Origin: Bog-159 sp963738375
GTDB taxonomy: Bacteria; Acidobacteriota; Terriglobia; Bryobacterales; Bryobacteraceae
DNA: 64,000 bases
Direction: 5' to 3'
Assembly: GCA_963738375.1 (NCBI GenBank)
Contig: CAVTWL010000012.1
Location: 372,001 to 436,000 of the forward strand
The notes under the pieces are model-generated. The model did not search any database and was not told where the DNA came from. It saw nothing but the letters and a program-made list of their open reading frames with translations. Shown in pieces: positions 9,704 through 17,010 of the stretch (position 1 is its first letter; each line of letters opens with the position of its first letter). Made by a program: the position numbers and the translations under genes.

Positions 9704-10069
9704 CAGGCTCCTCTATTGAGAGCGTATCATCACTACCCGAATTGGACCGGATAAGCGGAGTGCCAAGGCTACGTCATAGGCACATGGCTTCAACGGGCCC
9801 TGAAAGGCTACCGCGCGTACCATCTAGTTCCTTCGGGCCGGGGCTCAAACTGGCCCATTTCAATCGCCTCCCCTAAGTACGTCCTGGCGAAATACTGAGG
9901 CTACTCGGACGAACGATAAGGCTCCGCAGGGATGCGAACTGAGCGCCGATTCGAGCGACGGAATGGCACCGGGCGGCCTCGATGCCGAGGCCGTCTCTAT
10001 CAAAACTCAGACCTGTCGACTATTAGCTTATTGTCACTCTCAGAAGGGAATCCCGGAGTGCGTAACCCC
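9704..10069. other. Non-coding stretch upstream of the inserted membrane gene
   Basis: About 366 bp between the start of the inserted gene and the right repeat. The open frames here are short and show no protein-like pattern. It presumably contains the promoter of the leftward gene, but I could not identify convincing -35/-10 elements or any inverted repeat. Confidence 0.5.
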
Positions 10070-10189
10070 GCAGCCGCGGTGGAGGACGTATTACTATCCA
10101 TCTACCGGCCCATGCGGCGCCAGGCGGTGGCGGCGATGCGCGCTACCTTTAGTCTCGATTTACTGCTGTTCCGGCCCAGCGAGGGCTAG
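10070..10189 (+). pseudogene. Duplicated 3' fragment of rlmA
   Basis: Forty codons identical to the rlmA C-terminus except for one changed base at 10129 (GTC to GTG, silent for Val). It ends in the same TAG. There is no start or methyltransferase core, so it is a remnant of the duplication that flanks the insert. The stop still overlaps the convergent neighbour by a few bases, which preserves the ancestral tail-to-tail junction. Confidence 0.9.
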
Positions 10190-10216
10190 CCGCGCGGCCC
10201 ATACATAGCCAGGGCG
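10070..10216. repeat. 147-bp direct repeat, right copy
   Basis: Right copy of the repeat at 7256-7402 (two mismatches). It contains a truncated, promoterless copy of the last 40 codons of rlmA, including its stop codon, and the true 3' end of the leftward gene at 10186-11358. Confidence 0.97.
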
Positions 10217-11358
10217 GCGCGGGCTCGCTTGCGCATCATCGATTCGAACGAGACGCGCGGCACGTCGATCAGTTTGCGCAGTTCGGCGCCTCGCAGCAAA
10301 CGCTGCGCGGCGTTCGGCATGCGCCCGGCCATGCGTTCGAAGCCCCGCGGGCTGCCCTCGCGCATGCCGGCGATGGCCCGATAGTAGCCTTGCTGTCCCT
10401 GCACCTTCTGGCAGCCTTCCACCAGCGCGGCCAACACTTCGTGGCTTTCCTCCAGTTGCGCCACCACTCCCCCCCACTCGTCCAGGAACGGGCACAGCGG
10501 CAGCAGCGTCGCCGGGGAACGGCGCAGCGGCTTAACGGGGCGCAGGGGATAATGCCGATGCCCTTCCGCGGAAAGGCCCGTGTGTTGATAGATACGTACG
10601 GCCAGGGCGAAGCGGCTGCGCGCCGAAAGATGCTCCATCAGCGGAGCCGTCACCGGAGTACGCTTCCAGAAGCCCATGCCCTGCGTCAAATCGCCGCGAT
10701 TGTGCGCCAGCGTCATCGCCAGCCGCAGCAGGTCCAGTTCGGCGCCGGGTTCGGCCGCCGTGGCGTCGAAGACCGCCTGCTCGCGGTCGATTTCCGCTTC
10801 GATAGCCGCCTGCGCTTCTTCGGCGGATGCCGTATCGCCTAATTCCAGCAGCAGGCCGAGGCCGCCGGCAATGGCGCTCCAATGCTCGCCGTTATGTCCG
10901 CTGACCCCGCGCACGGCGCGAATGGAAATGCCCTCCTCGGTCCAGGCGCGCGCGGCCAGCGCCAGGCGCAGCATGGGGCGCAATACGTCCGGGTCGCGCG
11001 ACTCGCGCCACACGATGCCGCGTATTTTCGTATCCACGTCAGTGGGAACGAAGGTGGCCACTGAGGCGTGATGACAAGCAAGGCAGACGGCAAAGTAATC
11101 CTGCAACTGTTCGCCGTGGTTCAGGGTGGGGTGCAGAATGTTTTCCCAATTGGCGATCACCCGCAAGAACCCGTCCGCCGCGCAGCCCATCTCAACCAGA
11201 CGCCCCGCCTCGCGGGCGGGGAAGCGCGCTTGTAAGAAAGGCGCAGTGCTATGGACTTGGGCGACGATCGTCTCCGGAGAGATCCAGTGAGCCCAGGCCG
11301 TCGGCGGTGGTTTGAGGGAAGGAGTGGACAAGCTCTTAGTATGGCGAAAAAAAAGCAC
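10186..11358 (-). CDS. Hypothetical protein with a CxxCHH motif
   Basis: A 390-residue protein that I do not recognise. It has no obvious signal peptide; the start (GTG 11358, just before an eight-T run) is uncertain. Around residue 90 it has VCLACHHASV, a CxxCH arrangement that could bind c-type haem only if exported, which the N-terminus does not support. The rest is rich in Ala, Leu, Glu and Arg and looks helical, with a hydrophobic GLGLLLELG segment near residue 170. It was originally the direct convergent neighbour of rlmA, with stop codons overlapping. No close functional hint comes from context. Confidence 0.6.
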   Translation of the reverse strand: MLFFRHTKSLSTPSLKPPPTAWAHWISPETIVAQVHSTAPFLQARFPAREAGRLVEMGCAADGFLRVIANWENILHPTLNHGEQLQDYFAVCLACHHASVATFVPTDVDTKIRGIVWRESRDPDVLRPMLRLALAARAWTEEGISIRAVRGVSGHNGEHWSAIAGGLGLLLELGDTASAEEAQAAIEAEIDREQAVFDATAAEPGAELDLLRLAMTLAHNRGDLTQGMGFWKRTPVTAPLMEHLSARSRFALAVRIYQHTGLSAEGHRHYPLRPVKPLRRSPATLLPLCPFLDEWGGVVAQLEESHEVLAALVEGCQKVQGQQGYYRAIAGMREGSPRGFERMAGRMPNAAQRLLRGAELRKLIDVPRVSFESMMRKRARAALAMYGPRG

Positions 11359-11497
11359 TCACTAAGATGCCGGAGCTGTCGTCCCAGGTTCACCATCTCC
11401 CCACAAATACAAATCCCATATCTTGAACAACTTGCCGCCCCTGCCTCGCATCCTCGGATTTCCCGCCGGTTAACGTGGAATCGGAAGGAAGATATCC

Positions 11498-12265
11498 ATG
11501 TCAGACGCACAACGAAGAGCCAACCGGCAAAACGCGCAAGAATCGCGCGGCCCAACCACACCAACAGGCAAGTCCGCCTCATCCCGTAACGCGACGACCC
11601 ACGGCCTTACCGCGAAAACCAACAACTTCCCCGAAGGCGAGAGCCCCGAACTGTTCCACGCCCTCCTTTGCGACGTCGCCACCCGCTTCAATCCCGTCGG
11701 CGAACTCGAACAAGCCCTCGTCAGACATATCGCCGATCAGCATTGGCGCCTCGGCCGCGTCTTCACCCTCGAAACCGGCATGCTCCGCGCCCGCAGCGGC
11801 GAAATGCAGCGCGCAGACGCGCAAGAGATCGCGGATTACCCGCGCAAAAAAGAACACCATGAATTCAGCACCCCTCTCTACAAAGCCGCTAGCAAGTTGG
11901 AGCCTCTCGTCGAATACAGCGAGGGCGACCTCCTCGGCCGCGTCTTTGCCGCCGACGCCGCCAAGGCCAATGCCCTAACCAAACTCACCCGTTACGAAAC
12001 CACCATCGAGCGCTCCCTCGAACGCACCATCAAACGCCTCCAATATATCCAGGAAATCCGCGCCAAAGCCGGCGCCGCCCAACCCGAAGCCCCTGCCGAA
12101 CCCCAGCCGGTCCAGCCGGAACCTGATCCCGAGTTGGGTAACCCGCGGCGAATCAAACGATTGCAAAACGAACCCAAATTCGGAGCCCAACGGCTCCCCT
12201 TACTTCGCCGAACCGCCTGCCTTCATCCGCGATTGGTCCACGGTCCCGCCCACCATGATCCCTAA
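11498..12265 (+). CDS. Hypothetical acidobacterial protein (NRxNAQxSxGPTTPTGK family)
   Basis: A 255-residue soluble protein. The N-terminus has the pattern ANRQNAQESRGPTTPTGKSAS followed by RNATTHGLTAK, a signature of a highly repeated hypothetical family in soil Acidobacteriota and Planctomycetes. A helical middle region (about 60-185) and a Pro/Glu-rich tail follow. The last ~35 residues look unnatural. In the +1 frame the same DNA reads an acidic, Pro-rich tail ending DTRRKKTYKEN at a TGA near 12305, so a frameshift near 12165-12185 is possible. The start at ATG 11498 follows AGGAAGATATCC. Function unknown. Confidence 0.6.
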   Translation: MSDAQRRANRQNAQESRGPTTPTGKSASSRNATTHGLTAKTNNFPEGESPELFHALLCDVATRFNPVGELEQALVRHIADQHWRLGRVFTLETGMLRARSGEMQRADAQEIADYPRKKEHHEFSTPLYKAASKLEPLVEYSEGDLLGRVFAADAAKANALTKLTRYETTIERSLERTIKRLQYIQEIRAKAGAAQPEAPAEPQPVQPEPDPELGNPRRIKRLQNEPKFGAQRLPLLRRTACLHPRLVHGPAHHDP

Positions 12266-12371
12266 CATCGATACCAGGCGCAAAAAGACCTATAAGGAAA
12301 ACTGAAACGCGTCCAATCCAATACGGCAACCCCCCATAAAGCCCGAAGTGTGCCGCCCGGCGGCTGCCCGC

Positions 12372-12857
12372 TTACGCGTCGTAGGCGATCAGCCGGCCCG
12401 ACACGATCAGGCCGGCCCACAGCAGCAAGGAAAGCGCCGCCGCGAGTTTCGCTTTGCCGCTGATCGCCTGGTCCAGCATCGCCGTGTTCCGGTAAACCGG
12501 CTGGCGAAACACCAACGCGTGTACCCCTACCAGGAGCAGGAGCGCCAGTTTCACCCAGAATGACGGGCTGCGATAAAGCTTGATCGGCTCCGCCCACGTG
12601 AGCAGCAAGCCGCTGGCGGCCACCAGCACGAATCCGGCGCGCTTCCAGTGGCGCAATTGTTGCACCACGTCGGAAGCCGGACGCTGCCGCATGGCCCAGC
12701 CCAATAGCCGCATGTCGGTCATCACCAGCATGCCGCCGAACAAGGCGATGCCCAGCAAATGAAAGCCGCCGATGATGGGGTACGGGAGTGCCCCTTCCCG
12801 GATGGCGGTGCTTAGATCCGTACTCTCGATCCAGGTCAGCGTGGAAAGGATGGACAT
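12372..12857 (-). CDS. DUF6644-like membrane protein, copy 1 of 4
   Basis: A 161-residue protein with four predicted transmembrane helices (about residues 25-50, 72-92, 102-120 and 135-157). It shares the family pattern of its three upstream neighbours: a short N-terminal segment with a WIEST-like motif, FHLLGIALFGGMLVMTDMRLLG, a second helix followed by Lys/Tyr, FWVKL, and an ending GRLIAYD. I associate this with DUF6644, membrane proteins of unknown role. It is the last gene of the array, 12 bp after copy 2. Identity of the family is moderately sure; no function can be assigned. Confidence 0.75.
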   Translation of the reverse strand: MSILSTLTWIESTDLSTAIREGALPYPIIGGFHLLGIALFGGMLVMTDMRLLGWAMRQRPASDVVQQLRHWKRAGFVLVAASGLLLTWAEPIKLYRSPSFWVKLALLLLVGVHALVFRQPVYRNTAMLDQAISGKAKLAAALSLLLWAGLIVSGRLIAYDA

Positions 12858-12869
12858 TGTTCAGAGCCC

Positions 12870-13337
12870 TCAGACAAACGCGATCATGCGGCCGCCGGCC
12901 ACCACCGCCGTCCACAACAGCAGGGAGCAACAGCCCGCCGCAACCGCCGCCGCCCGCGGCGCCCCCTCACCGGTGGCCCAGCGATGCACCGTGAAATGGA
13001 AAAGCAGCGCCGCGGCCAGACACGTCATCTTGAATCGAAACGACGCATTCACGTGATACACCACCGCGTCCGCGGAGAACATCAGGAACCCGCTCACCAG
13101 CATGATCGCGATCCCGGCTTTGGTCCAGGGGGCCACGTCCGCCGCTAACTGCGCCGCGGATTGCCGGCGCATCCCCAATCCCAGAAGGCGCAAATCCACC
13201 ATGGCGATGGTGCCGACGGATAATGCGAAGCCCATGAAATGGATGCTCTGCACCACCGGGAAGGCCCACTCCGGCCCATTCATGGCGTTTGCCCAAGGGC
13301 TGGTTGCCAACCATTCAAAAATCGACGAAGCCATCAT
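12870..13337 (-). CDS. DUF6644-like membrane protein, copy 2 of 4
   Basis: A 155-residue, four-helix membrane protein beginning MMASSIFEW at ATG 13337; the open frame runs to 13382 but the family start fits 13337. Conserved marks are SIHFMGFALSVGTIAMVDLRLLGLGM, an FRFKM stretch before TM3 and the terminal GGRMIAFV. It diverges from the other copies in the TM3-TM4 loop (HRWATGEGAPR) and has two adjacent Cys near the end of that loop. It lies 13 bp after copy 3 and 12 bp before copy 1, so it is certainly part of one transcript with them. Confidence 0.75.
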   Translation of the reverse strand: MMASSIFEWLATSPWANAMNGPEWAFPVVQSIHFMGFALSVGTIAMVDLRLLGLGMRRQSAAQLAADVAPWTKAGIAIMLVSGFLMFSADAVVYHVNASFRFKMTCLAAALLFHFTVHRWATGEGAPRAAAVAAGCCSLLLWTAVVAGGRMIAFV

Positions 13338-13350
13338 TTGCGCTCCCGCA

Positions 13351-13830
13351 TCAGGAAAAACCGATCCAGCGCCCGCCCACACCCACGCCGGTCCATAGAA
13401 TACTCGAAATCACTGCGACAATTTTCGCCCAGCCCGGGTGGGCGCCTTCGGGACTGGCCAGCGCCGCTTTGCGCACGGCCGTGAAAGTGAACAGGATGGA
13501 AAGCGCCAGCGAGGTCATTTTCACCCAGAAGGCTTCGTGGTAGTAGAGCTTGGTTGCTTCGGAGAAAAAGAGCAGAACGCCGGAAGTCAGCATCACCGCC
13601 AGGCTGCCAAACAGCCAGGGCCGGGTGTCAAGCCAGACTCGCGCCGCTGGCTGACGCTTCAAGCCAAGGCCGAATAGCCGCAGGTTCACGATCAGAACCG
13701 AGCCTCCGATGACCGCCAGCCCCAGCAGGTGGAAAGACTCGATGACGGGGAAGAGCCATTTTGAATCGCGGATGGCCTCGCCGATGGCGCCGTTCTCGCA
13801 CATCGTGAAAAACGAGAGCACCGACATCAT
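13351..13830 (-). CDS. DUF6644-like membrane protein, copy 3 of 4
   Basis: A 159-residue, four-helix membrane protein (MMSVLSFFTMCENGAIGEAI...). It has the family pattern VIESFHLLGLAVIGGSVLIVNLRLFGLGL, a KLYYHEAFWVKM segment before TM3 and the C-terminal GGRWIGFS. Its ATG overlaps the stop of copy 4 by 4 bp (ATGA type), which indicates translational coupling. The His in the first helix (FHLLG) and the basic-aromatic segment before TM3 recur in the array and might be ligand or cofactor sites, though that is inference. Confidence 0.75.
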   Translation of the reverse strand: MMSVLSFFTMCENGAIGEAIRDSKWLFPVIESFHLLGLAVIGGSVLIVNLRLFGLGLKRQPAARVWLDTRPWLFGSLAVMLTSGVLLFFSEATKLYYHEAFWVKMTSLALSILFTFTAVRKAALASPEGAHPGWAKIVAVISSILWTGVGVGGRWIGFS

Positions 13831-14327
13831 GTTTGTTTCTCGAACCAGTTATAGGCGATCATCCGGCCGCACACCACGATGCTGGCCCACAGCAGCAGCG
13901 AGATGCCGCCGGCCAGGCGTGCGCGCAATGGCGGTACGCGGTCGCGATCCCACGCCGCCATGTTCCGGCCAGCCGTAAAGTGGAAGACCGCCGTGTTGGC
14001 CCCCGCCAGCAGCAGGAAGGCTACTTTCAGACGGAAGAAGATGTTCAGGTAAGTCTTGACCGGAATGGCGTAGAACAGCAGCGAACCGCTGACCACCATC
14101 ACCAGGAACCCGGCGATCGTCCAGGGGACCAGGCGCTCCACCACTTCTGAAGCCGCGCTCTCGCGCAGCGTGATGCCGGCCAGCCGCAGGTCCATGAAAA
14201 TGACCATGCCCAGAAACAAACATAGCGTCAGCACGTGAACCGACTCCACAATTGGATAGACCCAGATGGACTCGTGAAGCGCGATGCTCCACGGCGTCGA
14301 TTCGAGCCAACGGCAAAATGCAAGCAC
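13827..14327 (-). CDS. DUF6644-like membrane protein, copy 4 of 4 (first in transcript)
   Basis: About 166 residues from GTG 14327, chosen because a GGGGAG Shine-Dalgarno stands 8 nt upstream and the N-terminus then aligns with the other copies (CRWLESTPWSIALHES). The open frame extends to GTG 14348. It has four helices, with VESVHVLTLCLFLGMVIFMDLRLAG, TYLNIFFRLK before TM3 and an ending GRMIAYNWFEKQT. It is the promoter-proximal member of the array. A TATAAT lies 25 bp upstream, inside the intergenic gap after the SulP gene, so the four copies may have their own promoter. Confidence 0.75.
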   Translation of the reverse strand: MLAFCRWLESTPWSIALHESIWVYPIVESVHVLTLCLFLGMVIFMDLRLAGITLRESAASEVVERLVPWTIAGFLVMVVSGSLLFYAIPVKTYLNIFFRLKVAFLLLAGANTAVFHFTAGRNMAAWDRDRVPPLRARLAGGISLLLWASIVVCGRMIAYNWFEKQT

Positions 14328-14351
14328 GGAAGAGACTCCCCAGGACACTCA

Positions 14352-14357
14352 ATTATA
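14352..14357 (-). promoter_or_regulatory. Putative -10 element upstream of the DUF6644 array
   Basis: Perfect TATAAT on the minus strand, preceded directly by ATG (near extended -10). No good -35 is visible at 16-18 bp. If used, transcription would start near 14345 and the leader would be under 20 nt before the GTG at 14327. Confidence 0.35.
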
Positions 14358-14372
14358 CATGGCAGGCTGCGC

Positions 14373-15662
14373 TTAGATCGGCTCCGCCGGAGCCGGCGCC
14401 GGAACATCGGCGGGTGACTGTGCGCGGAGAGTCCACAGATGGTAAACGCCGTAAAGGGAGCAGCCCAGCGCGACGGCGGCCACCGCATTCATGAGCAGCA
14501 CTCCTACGGCGGTTGCCAGGAAAGCGGTGGCATCCAGGCGCCGCATCTTCGGGAGCCGCTTCCACGTGCTCCACTCCAGCAGTCCGATGCCGACCCACGC
14601 GGTGACGGCCGCCAGCGCGGCCGTCGGAATGCGGGCTATGGCTTGCCCGCCCAGGGCCACCAGGGCCAACAGAATGGCGGCATGCGCCAGGTTCGACACC
14701 CGCGTCGTCGCGCCGCAGCGAACGCTAGCCAGGCTCCGGGCCGGGATGCCCACGCTCATCGGCGCGCCAAACATCGCGGCCGCTATGTTGGCGATCCCGT
14801 ACGCTCCCAGTTCGCGATCGGCGTCGGCGCGCTGCGGCGGACGGTGCCGCCCGCGGAAGTGATCCACCACGCGGGACGTCAGCAGAATGTTTACCGAAGA
14901 AACCAAGGCCAGCCCAAGACCCGATGGGATGACCGTCCAAATGTCGGCGGCGCTCCATGAAAACCCGGCGAAGGGAGGCAGGCGGAAACCAATGGTCCCT
15001 ACCAACCCTTGCTTGACGCCCAGCATAACCGCCACTCCCGTCCCTGCGAGAATGCCCAGCAGTGGGCTCGGAAGGCGCGCATTAAGGCGCGCGGAGAGCA
15101 GCGATACGGCCATAACTCCGAGGCTGATGGCAATCGTCGCGAAATGCGCTTCGGCGGCATGCGCCAGCACCACGGCCGTTTGGTAGATCAGATTCGACGA
15201 CGTGCGGTCAAGCGCCGCATGGACCCCCAGCATGGCGGAAAGCTGGGTGAGCACCATCATGGCCCCGATGCCGCAGGAAAAGCCGGTCACCACGGCGTGG
15301 GGGACTTGCAGAATGTAGCGGCCGAGTTGCAGCACCGCGAAAACCATCATGAAGACCGCGGCCACCAGGCATACCTGAGCAGCCCCGCCGGTACCGTGCT
15401 GCGCGACCGCCAGGGCGATAAACGGAACCGTGGCGCTGGCGGTGCCTCCAATCAACACGGGGTTACGTCCCAATAGCGCCGTGAGCGGCGCGGTGACAAC
15501 CGAGGTGACGATGCCCAATAACGGAGGCAATCCCATCATCGAGGCCAGCGCCAACCCATAGGGCAGGGCAATCAGCGCGGCAATCAAGCCGCCCGAGAGA
15601 TCGCCCGCAAACGCGCGCCAGGAGTAGCGGTCGCGGCGCCCCGCCTTCAGGCGTTGAAGCAC
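14373..15662 (-). CDS. SulP-family inorganic anion transporter without a STAS domain
   Basis: About 429 residues with ten to twelve membrane helices. The first helices read SGGLIAALIALPYGLALASMMGLPP, the signature SulP segment, and IPTAALAAVTAWVGIGL lies near the end. The protein stops soon after the last helix with a Pro/Ala-rich tail, so the cytoplasmic STAS domain usual in SulP proteins is missing. SulP proteins import sulfate, bicarbonate or similar anions; the substrate here is not known. The likely start is GTG 15662, which overlaps the upstream aminotransferase by 16 bp. Longer open-frame starts would translate the aminotransferase out of frame. Operon with the aminotransferase upstream. 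Confidence 0.75.
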   Translation of the reverse strand: MLQRLKAGRRDRYSWRAFAGDLSGGLIAALIALPYGLALASMMGLPPLLGIVTSVVTAPLTALLGRNPVLIGGTASATVPFIALAVAQHGTGGAAQVCLVAAVFMMVFAVLQLGRYILQVPHAVVTGFSCGIGAMMVLTQLSAMLGVHAALDRTSSNLIYQTAVVLAHAAEAHFATIAISLGVMAVSLLSARLNARLPSPLLGILAGTGVAVMLGVKQGLVGTIGFRLPPFAGFSWSAADIWTVIPSGLGLALVSSVNILLTSRVVDHFRGRHRPPQRADADRELGAYGIANIAAAMFGAPMSVGIPARSLASVRCGATTRVSNLAHAAILLALVALGGQAIARIPTAALAAVTAWVGIGLLEWSTWKRLPKMRRLDATAFLATAVGVLLMNAVAAVALGCSLYGVYHLWTLRAQSPADVPAPAPAEPI

Positions 15663-16822
15663 TGGGCGGCGGCTTCGCGGAACTTGGCCATATCGTCGCG
15701 CGTGCCTACGGTGACGCGCACCCAGGTGGGCCACGAGGGCCACACGCGGCCGATGTAGACCTTGTGTTTCGCCATCGCCTCGTAGAACTCCCTGCCGGGC
15801 CGCTTCACGTTCATCATGATCATGTTGGCTTCCGACGGCAGGAATTCGATTTTGTTCTTGTCCAGGAACTCCATGGTGTCGTTGCGGATGGCGGCGATGG
15901 TCGCGCGCCGCTCCGCAATCACGGTTTTGGACTTGAGGCTGGCGTTGGCCCCCACCATGGCCGTGACGGGCAGCGCGCCGGCCGTGTAGACGTTCATCTT
16001 CTGAAGAAGGTCGGGGCGGGCCAGCACTGCCCCCGCCCGCAGGCCTGCCATGCCGTAGAGCTTGGAGAAGGTGCGCAGAATGATGACGTCCTTATCCGCG
16101 GCCACCAGATAGGAACTCATGACCGCGTTCTGGGACAAGTGGATATAGGCTTCGTCCAGGAGAATGATGGATCCGGCGGGCTTATTCTCAACCAGCCACT
16201 CGACGTCTGCCTTCGCGGTGATGGTGCCGGTCGGATTGTTTGGATTGCAAACGTAGATCACGCCCGGAGTGGCGTGGGCGGCGGCCATGGCTTTCACGTC
16301 GTGAGCGCCGGTGCCTTTGACCAGCGGCACGTTGATGACCGGCGCGCCGATGAATTGCGCCGCGCGTCCGCCCGCTTCGTAACCGGGGTCGCCTACCACA
16401 AACGGCCGGTCTTTCGAACAGAAGGCCAACACCGCGCGATGCAGCGGATCGCTCGATCCGGCAAACGCCTGCACGTAGCTCTCCCGCGGATTGTTGGAGA
16501 ATTTGACGCCTTCCTGTTCGGCCAGGGTGGACGCCATGGCGAAGGTCTCCTCATAGAGGTAGCGGCCGCCTTTTTGCACGATTGCGTGGATGGCCTCGGC
16601 GGCTTCGGGACACGGACCCATGGGGTTCTCGTTGGCGTTGATCTTCACCGCGTCCGGAGGCATGTTGTGCACCATGGAAAGCTGGGCCAGGGCGCGCTCG
16701 TTGTAGAACGGCAAAGCCGCGCCGGCGGCCAACAGGGAAGCCAACTTGTGGAAGCCGCGGCGAGAGAAGCCCGCGTTCAAAGCATCACGTTCCGATTGTT
16801 TGGTGTTGGAGCCACCAGTCAT
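15647..16822 (-). CDS. Tat-exported histidinol-phosphate-type aminotransferase
   Basis: A 391-residue fold-type I PLP aminotransferase resembling HisC. Motifs seen: INANENPMGPCPEA at the substrate-binding start, VCNPNNPTGT, LLDEAYIHL (Asp for the PLP pyridine N), RTFSKLYGMAGLRAG with the Schiff-base Lys, and the C-terminal WVRVTVGTRDDM (Arg binding the carboxylate). Before the domain is a twin-arginine leader (GFSRRGFHKLASLLAAGAALPF, around residues 16-37), so the enzyme should be exported folded with its PLP. ATG 16822 is chosen for its GAGGAG at 6 nt; an earlier ATG at 16846 is possible. It is the first gene of an operon with SulP and perhaps the DUF6644 array. Physiological substrate unknown. 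Confidence 0.85.
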   Translation of the reverse strand: MTGGSNTKQSERDALNAGFSRRGFHKLASLLAAGAALPFYNERALAQLSMVHNMPPDAVKINANENPMGPCPEAAEAIHAIVQKGGRYLYEETFAMASTLAEQEGVKFSNNPRESYVQAFAGSSDPLHRAVLAFCSKDRPFVVGDPGYEAGGRAAQFIGAPVINVPLVKGTGAHDVKAMAAAHATPGVIYVCNPNNPTGTITAKADVEWLVENKPAGSIILLDEAYIHLSQNAVMSSYLVAADKDVIILRTFSKLYGMAGLRAGAVLARPDLLQKMNVYTAGALPVTAMVGANASLKSKTVIAERRATIAAIRNDTMEFLDKNKIEFLPSEANMIMMNVKRPGREFYEAMAKHKVYIGRVWPSWPTWVRVTVGTRDDMAKFREAAAQCFNA

Positions 16823-16974
16823 TTCGATCTCCTCTTCGAGTGACATTCTTGGGATCGCGCCCAAACCATGCGCTCAGACCAGGGAGCCAGCCTTCGGAAA
16901 TCCCGTGCGTGGGGAAACCCTTGCGGGCGCCGAAGTTTTCTCAGTATAGCACCGGCGGATCGGGGCGGCGGCCG

Positions 16975-17002
16975 TTTAAGAAGCTATGTTTAAGAAGCTA
17001 TG
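16975..17002. repeat. Perfect 14-bp tandem duplication upstream of the M28 peptidase gene
   Basis: The 14-mer TTTAAGAAGCTATG occurs twice in a row (16975-16988 and 16989-17002), ending 8 bp before the ATG at 17011. Each unit contains an out-of-frame ATG. It may be a replication-slippage duplication in the 5' leader. Confidence 0.85.
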
Positions 17003-17010
17003 ATTGTTTC

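Larger units (their letters stand above)
7403..10069. mobile_element. 2.7 kb inserted segment between the direct repeats
   Basis: This segment separates rlmA from its original convergent neighbour. It carries one large gene (7501-9703) and about 460 bp of non-coding DNA. I see no transposase, integrase or terminal inverted repeats. Its base composition looks lower in GC (about 53-63 % in lines I counted, against about 67 % in rlmA). A single-crossover integration of a circle carrying the 147-bp sequence would give exactly this structure; a duplication-based rearrangement or an assembly join are alternatives. Confidence 0.6.

Noticed and set aside
7256..10216. Reading the 147-bp repeats as a transposon target-site duplication
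   Set aside because: Known transposons make duplications of a few to some tens of bases, and no transposase or terminal inverted repeat is present.
15764..16843. 359-codon open frame antisense to the aminotransferase
   Set aside because: It mirrors a conserved PLP enzyme and has low-complexity His/Gly/Arg composition without any domain.
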